Shown here piece by piece: positions 1 through 8,795 of a stretch of DNA of 36,145 nt (the stretch's first letter is position 1; each line of letters opens with the position of its first letter). The stretch spans positions 1 through 36,145 of the forward strand of contig JAJYDC010000025.1 of the NCBI GenBank assembly GCA_021777835.1. Reading direction: 5' to 3'. The position numbers and the translations under genes are program-made. The notes beneath the pieces are model-generated. The model saw only the letters and a program-made list of their open reading frames with translations. It made no database searches and was not told the origin of the DNA. This DNA comes from Bacteroidota bacterium. Its GTDB lineage: Bacteria; Bacteroidota; Ignavibacteria; Ignavibacteriales; Ignavibacteriaceae.

Positions 1-160
1 GGCGTCCATTATCCGAACAGTAAAGACAGCTGAATGCCTCATCGAATTGATGCCAGTCAATTTTTTCTGTCAATATGAATAATGGATGTTTCTGATCTAA
101 TGTGTCTTTTAACGAAAAAAACATACTTGTTTGTGATTTCTTTTCTGTCTTTTTTATCAT
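1..160 (-). CDS. IS5-type transposase, N-terminal fragment cut by window edge
   Basis: The reading frame is open from an ATG at 158-160 to the left edge and encodes 53 residues. The stretch after the first dozen residues, with FSLKDTLDQKHPLF, then KIDW and SCLYCSDNGR, matches the N-terminal helical domain (DUF772-type) of IS5-family transposases, where a 'L..KHPL..L...IDW..F...F...Y....G.PAKPIRLMVGLLILK' pattern is usual. A second ATG at 122-124 is possible; the upstream one gives the basic, polar lead typical of these proteins. The DDE catalytic part is outside the window, so completeness cannot be judged. I could not identify the terminal inverted repeat or target duplication. Confidence 0.75.
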   Translation of the reverse strand, partial: MIKKTEKKSQTSMFFSLKDTLDQKHPLFILTEKIDWHQFDEAFSCLYCSDNGR

Positions 161-454
161 TTTATTTTGCAAGGTTTTTTATGCAAATATATTAATTCTT
201 GCAATTATTACTTAGCATTTTTCAATTTAATCTATTTTATTTTAATGCCTTATATAGCTTTTAAGGGTCGACTACTTAATTATACCAAGCTAGACTCCTC
301 GCCTTCAAGTATCCTACAAGAAATAATATCATTTCTAAATAATAAAATGGTTTAATAATAAAGATATGCGAACGAATCAACTATTGGCTAATACAAATCT
401 TAACTAATAATTTATCAGTTATATCCACCAAGATCTATTTAAATAAATAAAATC
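161..454. other. Non-coding gap between the IS fragment and the bfr terminator
   Basis: Very AT-rich. Short frames here have no family resemblance or ribosome site. The outer end of the insertion sequence must lie in this stretch, but I see no clear terminal inverted repeat. Confidence 0.4.
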
Positions 455-503
455 CTTGCTCTTAATATTACTCCTCCTCAATTTTAATCATATTAAGAGC
501 AAG
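455..503 (-). terminator. Hairpin terminator downstream of bacterioferritin
   Basis: A perfect 14-bp inverted repeat (CTTGCTCTTAATAT at 455-468, its complement at 490-503) flanks a 21-nt loop. On the minus strand it lies about 40 nt after the bacterioferritin stop and is followed by a T-rich stretch (GGATTTTATTTATTT). The loop on that strand contains a purine-rich GAGGAGGAG. Confidence 0.7.
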
Positions 504-540
504 TTACCTGTATGGTTTTCACAACTGAAAACAAATTTGG

Positions 541-1044
541 TCAGACTTGAGTACTTGTATATGGTACGTCTCTTACTTTGCTTCTTTCGATTGATTGTAA
601 AGCAAGGTAATTATCACCAAACTTTTTCAGATTGTCTAGTTCAGTATCATACTGATTATAGTGAACTTCCTCTTCAGAAACTAAACTCTCGAATAGCTGC
701 TTTGATATTGAATCTGCATTAGCAGCACATTCATTTGCCCAATGGTTATATTCTTTAGTGCTATCCTCTTCCATTTTAGCCGCTAATTTTAACATCTCTT
801 CAACAGTACTAAATTTCTGTACCTCGTTAGCAGATTTCATTTCCAATTCGCCTTTGAGAAACAATATTCTTTCGGCTAGTCTTTCAATGTGCATCATTTC
901 AGCTATCGCGGTTTTCTTAAATAGATTTGCTAATAGATCATAACCTTGATCATCACAATGAAAATGGAAATACATATACTGATGAACTGCCGAGAGTTCA
1001 TCCGAAACTGCTTTATTAAGTAATTTGATACTTTTGGAATGCAT
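541..1044 (-). CDS. bfr: Bacterioferritin (haem-containing ferritin-like iron store)
   Basis: A 167-residue four-helix ferritin-like protein; the family is usually about 155-160 residues. It oxidises Fe(II) at a di-iron site and stores iron in a 24-subunit cytoplasmic shell. The expected ligands are present: Glu16 (DELSAVHQY), Glu49 and His52 in AEMMHIERL, a Glu at 92-93, and Glu125 with His128 in EEEVHY. Met50, in the E-M-x-H context, corresponds to the haem-ligating Met52 of E. coli Bfr, which separates Bfr from plain ferritin. The C-terminus is about 10 residues longer than usual. The ATG follows a strong AAGGAGGA ribosome site. It has its own promoter and terminator, so it is monocistronic. 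The neighbouring TonB receptor suggests a metal-handling neighbourhood, which is inference. Confidence 0.93.
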   Translation of the reverse strand: MHSKSIKLLNKAVSDELSAVHQYMYFHFHCDDQGYDLLANLFKKTAIAEMMHIERLAERILFLKGELEMKSANEVQKFSTVEEMLKLAAKMEEDSTKEYNHWANECAANADSISKQLFESLVSEEEVHYNQYDTELDNLKKFGDNYLALQSIERSKVRDVPYTSTQV

Positions 1045-1104
1045 AATAGTTCCTCCTTATAATACGTTAAACAACAAAGATTTTGAAATTAACACTACTA
1101 TACT

Positions 1105-1136
1105 CAAACTTAACAAAAGATTTTTCTTATATCAAA
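1105..1136 (-). promoter_or_regulatory. Bacteroidota-type promoter of bfr
   Basis: Minus-strand TAAGTTTG (1105-1112) matches the -7 consensus TAnnTTTG. A TTTG -33 element (1133-1136) lies 20 nt upstream, the canonical spacing. Initiation about 55 nt before the bfr ATG is predicted. No operator palindrome is obvious. Confidence 0.7.
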
Positions 1137-1168
1137 ATAACCTGCCAAAAGGCTATAGTTGACAACTA

Positions 1169-3646
1169 TTAAACATGCAGAGAAATCTTAAACTCAATAT
1201 TTCGCCTATCTCCCCAGCTTGCCCCGCCAAAGAATGCTCCCTTCAATAAGTAACTATGATCGAATATATTATTTATATAGAGTGAAGGCTCAAGCGTTGT
1301 CTCTCCGCGGAGACGAAATATATATCCTGCAGAAACATTTATAATTGTTGAAGGAGCTACGTGAGCACCCGTATTGAAATCAAATAATCCTGTACCATAA
1401 GTAATATTATTCGGATTCCCATTAGTTAAACCGGATCCGTAGATAGCTGTTATATTTCCGAACCAATCTTTGGGCTGATAATTCAATTCGGCTACGATTG
1501 ACAATCGTTGATCATGATCTAGATCAGTAGCAGAACCTGCATTATCGATAGGTAAAAACCCGCCGGTTATTGCTCCGGATCCATACGCATGAATTAATGA
1601 AGTATTCAAAAATCCGGAGATCGGCATAACTGGATCCGTGTAAGATAGTCCTAATTCAATTCCTGAAGTCTTTATCACTGAAATATTTACCGATGTTTTA
1701 ATCGCACTGGAACCGATTGATTGATCGTCTACGCCGGGTGACGAATATTTGTAAAAAATATCTGTCTTAGCAGAAATTCCGTTATTAAATGTATGAACAT
1801 AAGTAGCTTCATAGAAATCATCCTTTTCCGGCAGTGTTGCCGTACCCGAATTAGTAACATTTGAAGCTATCGTCCTTAGCCCTTCAATATTAGTTGGCAT
1901 AAATAACTTGCCGTAATATATGTATCCATTATTTTGATTATCAATAAAGAAATTAAGTTTAATCCTTGGACTAATTTGCTTTTGAAGCAGCATACTAGGA
2001 GCAATATGTTGGTCATATCTCAACCCTGCATCTACTCTAAACCAATCTAAAGGTTGATATTCTTCCTCAGCAAACAGTCCAAAGTCTGATCCTGAATAAT
2101 TTGTTAGTACTAATGGTCCTGGTCTATCCAAACTATCCCTGGAAGCAAAGTCTTCGCTGCCGGTAGTTGCACTAAAATTTAGTCCTGTCTCAAGCATAAA
2201 ATCCTTTGATAACCTGTCCTCATAAGTTGTCCTGAAACCTGACGTATTAAATTTCCTATTTTCTGTTAACGCATAATAAGTACTGTCACCTGCAAACTGA
2301 AAATTAACAGGGCTTATTAGACTTGGAGTGTATATTAAACCTCCTTGTCTTAATAATATACCGGCGAAGAATTTTTTCTCATGATCTTGCGTAGAAGATA
2401 TAGTATGGAAATATGATAGTGTCTCAAAAGCATTACTGCTTTCTTGTTGATCAGGCGCCAGACCTTGCAGATTAATGTCAAACGGAACTTCAGTATTTGT
2501 CTTACCATAGTTTAGATTCATAGTCAGATAATCATTATTTGGGAGCAGATAATCAAACTTTCCGTAAGTAAAGAAGTCAGTACCGTGATCGTTATATAGA
2601 ACCGGTGTTGGTAAGTCAATTCTATGGTCAGACTCCTGCCTTGAAGCAGAAATAAAATACCCAAATGAGCCTGAATGATTGCTAATTGATAATGCCTGTC
2701 CGTTTGAGTTAATAGCTCTTAGAGGTCCTACACTTCCTCCTAATGTATCTCCAGGTACTGAACTAGAGCTCCCGAATGGCACTTGTTTGCCGGGAGTGAA
2801 TGGCTTCGTTCCGTTAAAGACTAAGTAACTCCCCATGTAGCTGGAGAAATCAAGATGGAAATGACCCGAAGGTACCTTTGTCTGTATATTCATAATCGCC
2901 GCAATTTGACCGCCATATTCAGCCGGAAAACCTCCTGTCATAAAGTTAATGCTTTTTACCACCTTAGGATCAACCACTTCATTTAGACCGCCAAATACTC
3001 CGAGAGGAATCTGTATCCCGTCAAGATAATAAGAGAACTCTGCATGCTGCCCGTTGATATGGACCTCCCCTGTAGTAGACCTTACTGCACCTAGAACATT
3101 TTCCTGAATCATATTCGTCATGCGCGCTGTCGGTGCTGCATGAAATGTCTCTGAGTTAAAGAACTGATCTCCCGTTTTGGTTTGAATAGTTTGAACTCCC
3201 AAACTCCTTACACCGGTAACAACTACTGGGTTTAAGATTGTTACCATATAGGAAGATTCCATTGCTACAGTATCAATCGAATGACTTTGATCTATCAATA
3301 TAGAATCTGAAAAATTATCATACTCGTTTAATGTCACAGCCAAATTATACCAGCCGGGAGCAACACTCCTAAATGTCATCCTGCCTAGGGCATCGGTATA
3401 ATGCCAAGCTACAAGTGAATTATTCTTACTTAGAATCACCTTAGCAAGATGTAAAGGGGTCGCTAATGAGGCATCATGAACTATAACTGTATAGCTATAT
3501 CTGGCAATCACCTTCTCATTTCTTTGCAACGAATAACTGCTTTTGAAAGTGGGTAAAACTAATATCATAAATAGAAATAGTGACGCCCTTAAATTAAAAC
3601 GCTTGTATTTTCCCATAATGGGAAATGACATAATTGGGAAATCCAT
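1169..3646 (-). CDS. TonB-dependent outer-membrane receptor
   Basis: About 825 residues. In order: hydrophobic signal peptide (about 20-42), a carboxypeptidase-regulatory-like beta-sandwich (about 48-135), a TonB plug (about 145-260, with PVVVTGVRSLGVQTIQTKTG, GEVHINGQHAEFSYYLDG and GGFPAEYGGQIAAIMNIQTK), and a 22-strand-type barrel ending in an aromatic-rich strand (RRNIEFKISLHV). It imports a substrate across the outer membrane using TonB energy. The substrate is not readable from the sequence. The DUF2946-like gene just upstream recalls TonB copper receptors such as OprC, whose gene sits beside a DUF2946 gene. Start: the frame opens at a TTG (3650-3652), but AAAGGAG lies 7 nt before the ATG at 3644-3646, so I use that ATG; an internal ATG before GKYKRF would also fit a signal peptide. 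The first residues contain a duplicated FPIM. Confidence 0.88.
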   Translation of the reverse strand: MDFPIMSFPIMGKYKRFNLRASLFLFMILVLPTFKSSYSLQRNEKVIARYSYTVIVHDASLATPLHLAKVILSKNNSLVAWHYTDALGRMTFRSVAPGWYNLAVTLNEYDNFSDSILIDQSHSIDTVAMESSYMVTILNPVVVTGVRSLGVQTIQTKTGDQFFNSETFHAAPTARMTNMIQENVLGAVRSTTGEVHINGQHAEFSYYLDGIQIPLGVFGGLNEVVDPKVVKSINFMTGGFPAEYGGQIAAIMNIQTKVPSGHFHLDFSSYMGSYLVFNGTKPFTPGKQVPFGSSSSVPGDTLGGSVGPLRAINSNGQALSISNHSGSFGYFISASRQESDHRIDLPTPVLYNDHGTDFFTYGKFDYLLPNNDYLTMNLNYGKTNTEVPFDINLQGLAPDQQESSNAFETLSYFHTISSTQDHEKKFFAGILLRQGGLIYTPSLISPVNFQFAGDSTYYALTENRKFNTSGFRTTYEDRLSKDFMLETGLNFSATTGSEDFASRDSLDRPGPLVLTNYSGSDFGLFAEEEYQPLDWFRVDAGLRYDQHIAPSMLLQKQISPRIKLNFFIDNQNNGYIYYGKLFMPTNIEGLRTIASNVTNSGTATLPEKDDFYEATYVHTFNNGISAKTDIFYKYSSPGVDDQSIGSSAIKTSVNISVIKTSGIELGLSYTDPVMPISGFLNTSLIHAYGSGAITGGFLPIDNAGSATDLDHDQRLSIVAELNYQPKDWFGNITAIYGSGLTNGNPNNITYGTGLFDFNTGAHVAPSTIINVSAGYIFRLRGETTLEPSLYINNIFDHSYLLKGAFFGGASWGDRRNIEFKISLHV

Positions 3647-3718
3647 ATCCAAACTCCTTTTAGAATAATGTAAATGTGAGCGTAATTATCTCACACAATG
3701 ACTTATATTAAAATGTTC

Positions 3719-4036
3719 TTAAGAAAAGAGTTTGGTGGATGGAGGAGCTCGAGGATTTAGTTTAGGAATGATAGTATTAGATAATTGGCTTTCATTTTCA
3801 ATATTTATCAGTGATACATAACCTAACTCAAAGGAAACCTTCTTTATCGTCCATGCTGATTCACTATTATAATTTAATGATACCCAGCATATTTCGCATG
3901 GCGGTGTTTCTAACGCGCCGTTATTCCTTGCAATTTCTTCCTTGTTTGTATTCTGCACGAAATGGAAATGATCCACAGTAAAACTGAGGTTCAAAACCAT
4001 TGCTGATAGGACAAATATAAAAAGCTTTTTATTCAT
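3719..4036 (-). CDS. Small exported DUF2946-like protein, partner of the TonB receptor
   Basis: 105 residues: N-terminal signal peptide (MNKKLFIFVLSAMVLNLSF), a His-rich DHFHF, a CEIC motif at residues 47-50, and a near-terminal PRAPPS. A CxxC plus C-terminal R[AG]PP is the hallmark I associate with DUF2946 proteins, often encoded next to TonB-dependent copper receptors. The CxxC and His residues could bind a metal. The gene ends about 70 nt before the receptor start, on the same strand, and its own promoter element lies about 30 nt upstream, so the two are probably one transcription unit. The periplasmic metal-handling role is inference. It could also be an unrelated small secreted protein. 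Confidence 0.55.
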   Translation of the reverse strand: MNKKLFIFVLSAMVLNLSFTVDHFHFVQNTNKEEIARNNGALETPPCEICWVSLNYNSESAWTIKKVSFELGYVSLINIENESQLSNTIIPKLNPRAPPSTKLFS

Positions 4037-4065
4037 GAAAGGTTTATTTGCCGAAATCTGTATAC

Positions 4066-4073
4066 CAAACTTA
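4066..4073 (-). promoter_or_regulatory. -7 element for the DUF2946-like/TonB receptor pair
   Basis: Minus-strand TAAGTTTG, identical to the bfr -7 element, 29 nt before the ATG at 4036. No clean TTTG is found 20 nt further upstream, so this is the weaker of the two. Confidence 0.4.
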
Positions 4074-4125
4074 TGCTGAGTAATTCTAAAAAGATTTAAT
4101 CTAAATCACTCTTTTACAAGTTTGG

Positions 4126-4398
4126 TTATAATCCAAAATTACTTAAACCGTTAATCAGAATATTTATTGACTCTGATACTTTTGGATGTGTAGCCTCAAA
4201 CTTTCTGGCCATTGAGCTAAGATCATCAATTAACGACTTATGAATTTCCTCATTGTTTAACTCCGAGTTCTCTAAAATCTTGTGAATATCTTCCATAAGC
4301 TTCTGCAAACTTGCAATAGACTCCGTGTCAATTGACTCCTCGTTTTGCAGCAAGTTATGAATATTATCTATTGACTGTTTAAGACTTTGCTTTCCCAT
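4126..4398 (-). CDS. DUF4404 family protein
   Basis: 90 residues, predicted almost entirely helical and cytoplasmic, with no signal peptide. The pattern of a short amphipathic helix (LKQSIDNIHNLL), an acidic linker, IHKILE, and a closing FEATHPKVSESINILINGLSNFGL matches DUF4404 proteins, where '(F/L)E..HP.L...l..i...L...GI' at the C-terminus is typical. No biochemical role is established for the family. A purine stretch AAGGTTAAG precedes the ATG. It stands alone, with about 90 nt to the DUF2946-like gene downstream and about 280 nt to purD upstream. Confidence 0.7.
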   Translation of the reverse strand: MGKQSLKQSIDNIHNLLQNEESIDTESIASLQKLMEDIHKILENSELNNEEIHKSLIDDLSSMARKFEATHPKVSESINILINGLSNFGL

Positions 4399-4676
4399 AT
4401 ATTATTAACTTAACCTTTGTTTTTGAATTGGTAACATAAAAATAAGAAAAACAGGAAGCAAATATAGGGCAAATGTTAAAACAGGGCTGATGTTATTTAA
4501 GTCTATTTTTTAACAAAATAAGAGTCATAGTAAATTAAATTTTATCCCTTTAATCATTAGAATACACTCTTTCAAAATATAAATTAGTAGTTGTAAGTTG
4601 TGGACATTTAAGAAGCGTTCAGATATAATTATTCTGCTGACTAATAGGTTATTCTTATTCTAATTAGAAGTTTTCC
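4399..4676. other. Intergenic region between DUF4404 gene and purD
   Basis: AT-rich spacer downstream of purD and upstream of the DUF4404 gene. I see no gene, strong hairpin or convincing promoter in it. Confidence 0.4.
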
Positions 4677-5945
4677 CTAAGCTTTATCTGATATATCAGT
4701 GCGATAATAGATATTGTCAAAATGAATTTTAGTCAATGCGTAATAAGCTTTTTCCTTTGCTTTGCTTAAATCATTATTAGGTATGAATGAAGTTACACTT
4801 AAAACTCTTCCGCCTTTTGTTACTATCTTTTCTCCTTGTTGCTTTGTTCCTGCATGAAAAACGACAGCTTCTTTATTCGCTTCATCCAATCCTGTAATTA
4901 CGTAGCCAGACTCATATTCATCAGGATAACCCTTTGACGCAGCAACCACGCAAACAGATGCTCCGCCGTTATATCTAACTGCGGTTTTATCTATCTTCCC
5001 TTTCGCTGCACTGTATAATAGACTTAAAAAATCACCATCAAGCAAAGTCATAACAGATTGTGTCTCCGGGTCACCGAATCTACAATTAAATTCAACAACA
5101 CTTGCTGCATCATTGTAAACCATTATTCCGCAGTATAGACACCCGATAAACTTTCTGCCTTCATTCCTTAGAGCAGAAAGAGTTGGTCTTATAATCGTTT
5201 CCTTCACTTGTTCCAATATAGAATCAGTTACTAAAGGAGCAGGTGAGTATGCACCCATTCCACCTGTATTTTTCCCTTCGTCATTATTGCCTATCCTTTT
5301 ATGATCCTGTGCCGCAGGAAGGCAAATAAAATCTTCTCCGTCTGTAATGGCAAATATAGAAGCTTCAAGACCAAGCAAAAATTCCTCAATAATTACTTTC
5401 TCTCCTGCATTGCCGAAAATCTTCTTTACAAATAAGTCATCTAGTGCTGCATTCGCCTCTTCATATTTATTACAGATTAGAACACCCTTACCTGCTGCAA
5501 GTCCGTCTGCTTTTATTACTACTGGATAATTTTTAGTCGCAATATATTGCTTCGCTTCCTCTATCATTTCAGAACTAAATTCTTTATAACTAGCACTGGG
5601 TATATCATATTTTCCCATTAAGTTCTTCGCAAATGACTTATGCGCCTCAATTTCAGCTGCTCTTTTATTCGGCCCAAATACGCTTATGTTATTTTCTCGA
5701 AGCAAGTCGGCAAGTCCATCTACAAGAGGTTTTTCAGGTCCTATCACCACAAGATCAATCTTTTCATCTTTGCAGAAATTTAGTATAAATGCACCATCAT
5801 CTATATCCCCTTGCACATTTACGCCCAGTATTTCGGTTCCGGGATTGCCGGGCATAATAAAAAGCTTATCTAAACTCTTACTCTCTTTTATCTTGTAAGC
5901 AAGTGCATGTTCCCTACCGCCAGAACCAATTAGTAAGACTTTCAC
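4677..5945 (-). CDS. purD: Phosphoribosylamine--glycine ligase
   Basis: 422 residues, the normal length for PurD. It joins glycine to 5-phosphoribosylamine with ATP to make glycinamide ribonucleotide, the second step of purine synthesis. Visible features are the N-terminal dinucleotide-like fold (MKVLLIGSGGREHALAYKI), the PGNPGT loop, GPEKPLVDGL, the ATP-grasp core (VVIKADGLAAGKGVLIC) and the metal/phosphate-binding EFNCRFGDPETQ. Its ATG overlaps the stop of the upstream glycosyltransferase by 4 nt (ATGA), so the two are translationally coupled. The presence of guaB further upstream on the same strand puts two purine-pathway genes in one run. Confidence 0.97.
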   Translation of the reverse strand: MKVLLIGSGGREHALAYKIKESKSLDKLFIMPGNPGTEILGVNVQGDIDDGAFILNFCKDEKIDLVVIGPEKPLVDGLADLLRENNISVFGPNKRAAEIEAHKSFAKNLMGKYDIPSASYKEFSSEMIEEAKQYIATKNYPVVIKADGLAAGKGVLICNKYEEANAALDDLFVKKIFGNAGEKVIIEEFLLGLEASIFAITDGEDFICLPAAQDHKRIGNNDEGKNTGGMGAYSPAPLVTDSILEQVKETIIRPTLSALRNEGRKFIGCLYCGIMVYNDAASVVEFNCRFGDPETQSVMTLLDGDFLSLLYSAAKGKIDKTAVRYNGGASVCVVAASKGYPDEYESGYVITGLDEANKEAVVFHAGTKQQGEKIVTKGGRVLSVTSFIPNNDLSKAKEKAYYALTKIHFDNIYYRTDISDKA

Positions 5946-7228
5946 ATTACACCTTCTTTCACCGAAAACTGAAATTGTTTGGTGAGAAGTTCAGTCAAGA
6001 AATCACGCCTATGTTTAACAATAAACTCCTCATCGGGAACGGGTAAGGTATTCTTTACATATTGTTCATAGATCGAAAGGATAGTACGCTTTATTTCTTC
6101 AACATCATTAGGTTTAGTTATAAAGGATGCCTTGTATTCAGTAGCCGCAGCCTTTAATGCTCCTTCCGGTACTGATACTAGCAAAGGTTTCCTGGTTCCG
6201 AAATATTCATATAATTTTCCGCTTGAAATTGTATCAGCATTTCTGCCATAGCCTACCATCATCCAAAGAACATCACTAGACATTAATTTAGAAAGTGCTT
6301 CTCTATGGTTTAAGTATCCGTATTCCTTTACAACTTCTTGTAATTCCAATTTCTTAACTAACTTCTTGTTTTCAATTCGTAAGAATCCTATAAAATGAAG
6401 TTCAATATTTGCCGTAACATCCGGTCTTTCGATTGACAATTCTTTGAAAGCAAGTAGGAAATATTTGGGCGTCACAAACTCATAGAATATTCCTGAATAT
6501 GTCAGTCGCATTTTGTTGTTTGGCTTCTTTTCTACTTTAAGATCCTTAAAATCTTCAGGATCATAACCGTGCGGTATTATATATATATCTTCAAAAGTTA
6601 GAAAAGGATATTTCGCTATGATCTTTTCTTTCATCTTACGGTTGGTTGCGATAATTCTGTCTGCTGCTTTAAGCGCATTATACTCCATTTTCTTATGCAG
6701 ATAACTATGATACGGTGTTGGATAAAATCCAAATTGGTATCCATACCAGAGGTCACGATAATCAATTACAAGAGGAATATTAAATTTCTTGTTTAACTTA
6801 ACCGCCATATTAACTGAAGAAAAAGGAGGAGCACTTACAAAAATCAAATCAAATTTCTCATTCGTTAACAACTTTTCTGCAGCATAAAAAGCTTCATTAG
6901 CCCATCCGGTTTTATTATCAGGAATAAAAAAGGTACTGCTCAGTCTGCTTAAAAACTTTCTTATGAATTCCCTGGGAATCTTAACCGTCCCCCTCGATGC
7001 CAGATTAGCATTAATTCCTTTGCCTGCAACTCTATGAATAATAAGATTAGCATCCTCTGCTTCTTTTTGAAGTGAAGGGTCATGTGCATAATAACCAGTT
7101 GAATCAGTAGTTACAATCGTCGGTTCCCAATTATAATTCTTCATATATTTCACGAATTTTAGAGTTCTTTGAACTCCGCTTAACCCCATTGGTGGGAAAT
7201 AATATGAGATAACTAATACTTTATACAT
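5942..7228 (-). CDS. GT4-type glycosyltransferase
   Basis: 428 residues with a GT-B layout. The N-terminal half has YYFPPMGLSGVQRTLKFVKYM, the 'P..GG..R' type acceptor loop of GT4/GT-B enzymes. The C-terminal half has IIPHGYDPEDF, LTYSGIFYEF, and the donor-binding SGKLYEYFGTRKPLLVSVPEG, where the E of a KxYEYF motif usually contacts the nucleotide-sugar. No signal peptide or membrane segment is evident, so a cytoplasmic enzyme working on polysaccharide or lipid-linked sugar is likely. Donor and acceptor cannot be assigned. It sits between guaB (74-nt gap) and purD (4-nt overlap), an unusual place for such a gene. Confidence 0.85.
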   Translation of the reverse strand: MYKVLVISYYFPPMGLSGVQRTLKFVKYMKNYNWEPTIVTTDSTGYYAHDPSLQKEAEDANLIIHRVAGKGINANLASRGTVKIPREFIRKFLSRLSSTFFIPDNKTGWANEAFYAAEKLLTNEKFDLIFVSAPPFSSVNMAVKLNKKFNIPLVIDYRDLWYGYQFGFYPTPYHSYLHKKMEYNALKAADRIIATNRKMKEKIIAKYPFLTFEDIYIIPHGYDPEDFKDLKVEKKPNNKMRLTYSGIFYEFVTPKYFLLAFKELSIERPDVTANIELHFIGFLRIENKKLVKKLELQEVVKEYGYLNHREALSKLMSSDVLWMMVGYGRNADTISSGKLYEYFGTRKPLLVSVPEGALKAAATEYKASFITKPNDVEEIKRTILSIYEQYVKNTLPVPDEEFIVKHRRDFLTELLTKQFQFSVKEGVM

Positions 7229-7302
7229 GTTGGTTGATATTCTTAAATTATATAATAATACATAGCCCCTACCAAACTTCTACTTTAATACTATTCCAAT
7301 TA

Positions 7303-8769
7303 CTAGGAATGATAGTTAGGCGATTCTTTAGTGATTATAACATCATGCGGGTGGCTTTCCCTTAATCCGGCTAATGTTATCCTGATAAACTTAGACTTTG
7401 TCTTTAATTCTTTAATGTTCTTCACACCACAGTAACCCATAGCCGCCCGTAATCCACCAATTAATTGATAAACCGTATTTGACAAAGGTCCCTTAAATGG
7501 TACTCTTCCTTCTACTCCTTCAGGGACTAATTTTGCTATATCGTCTTCCGTATCCTGGAAATATCTATCTTTACTACCCTTTTTCATCGCAGAAAGTGAG
7601 CCCATCCCTCTATAAAGCTTAAAACTTCTTCCTTCATACAATATTGTCTCTCCTGGGCTTTCTTCAACTCCAGCGAAAAGACCGCCTATCATGACAGAAT
7701 CTGCGCCGGCTGCTATTGCTTTGGCAACATCACCGGTTTGTTTTATCCCTCCGTCAGCTATTAAAGGAATTCCTTTATTTTTAACTGCTCGATACACATC
7801 TGCTATAGCTGTAATTTGTGGTACGCCTATTCCGGCTACAATTCTCGTGGTACAAATTGATCCTGGACCTATACCGACTTTCACAGCATCAACTCCGCAA
7901 TCTAAAAGATCAAGCGCTGCTTCATAAGTACCAATATTACCAGCAATTATCTGTTCATATTTAAATTTCTTTCTTGCTTCTCTAATGGTCTTTAATACAC
8001 CCATAGAATGACCATGCGCTGTGTCAATTATAATCGCATCAACTCCTGCCTTGGACAACGAACTAATTCTATCCATAGTATCAGCAGTAATGCCTACTGC
8101 AGCGCCGACTCTTAGCCTTCCATGCTCATCCTTGCAAGCGAATGGATGCTTTTTCTTTTTCTGAATATCCTTAAACGTAATTAATCCCTTTAATATTCCC
8201 TTGTTATCTACAACAGGTAGCTTTTCAATTTTATGCTTTTGAAGTATCTTTTCAGCTTGATCCAAATCAGTGTGCAAAGGAGCCGTAATTAGATTCTCCT
8301 TTGTCATTAAATCCTTTACTTTCTGTTTCTTATTAGGCTCAAATCTAAGATCTCTGTTAGTAATTATACCCACAAGTTTCCCGTTATTATCTATCACCGG
8401 TATACCTGAAATACTGTATTTCTTCATTAGATCAAGTGCATCGCCTATATTTTTGTCAATAGTAAGAGTAACGGGATGCATTATCATACCGCTTTCAGAC
8501 CGCTTTACCTTGTCGACTTCGATACATTGATCTTCGATAGACATATTTTTATGGAGAATACCGATTCCTCCTTCTCGTGCCATCGCAATCGCTAAGGCTG
8601 ATTCAGTAACTGTATCCATCGCAGCTGAGATTATCGGAATATTTAATTTTATATCCCGCGTTAGAAAAGTAGAGGTATTAACTTCCCTTGGCAGCACATT
8701 GGACTTTGCCGGTTCCAAAAGAACATCGTCAAACGTAATTCCTTCTCGAATAATCAAACTATCTTTCAT
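7303..8769 (-). CDS. guaB: Inosine-5'-monophosphate dehydrogenase
   Basis: 488 residues, the standard length. It oxidises IMP to XMP with NAD+, the committed step to GMP. The TIM-barrel opens with [11 protein letters not shown], two CBS modules span about 95-205 ([15 protein letters not shown] and then [15 protein letters not shown]), and the catalytic loop [11 protein letters not shown] carries Cys306. [21 protein letters not shown] and the RGMGS flap complete the active site. The start follows GGAAG, 26 nt after the gcdH stop, so co-transcription with gcdH is likely. Confidence 0.98.
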   Translation of the reverse strand: MKDSLIIREGITFDDVLLEPAKSNVLPREVNTSTFLTRDIKLNIPIISAAMDTVTESALAIAMAREGGIGILHKNMSIEDQCIEVDKVKRSESGMIMHPVTLTIDKNIGDALDLMKKYSISGIPVIDNNGKLVGIITNRDLRFEPNKKQKVKDLMTKENLITAPLHTDLDQAEKILQKHKIEKLPVVDNKGILKGLITFKDIQKKKKHPFACKDEHGRLRVGAAVGITADTMDRISSLSKAGVDAIIIDTAHGHSMGVLKTIREARKKFKYEQIIAGNIGTYEAALDLLDCGVDAVKVGIGPGSICTTRIVAGIGVPQITAIADVYRAVKNKGIPLIADGGIKQTGDVAKAIAAGADSVMIGGLFAGVEESPGETILYEGRSFKLYRGMGSLSAMKKGSKDRYFQDTEDDIAKLVPEGVEGRVPFKGPLSNTVYQLIGGLRAAMGYCGVKNIKELKTKSKFIRITLAGLRESHPHDVIITKESPNYHS

Positions 8770-8795
8770 CTTACTTCCAATTGTTAATAATTATT

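Noticed and set aside
456-943. Plus-strand frames over the bfr gene
   Set aside because: They are antisense shadows of a well-supported bacterioferritin.
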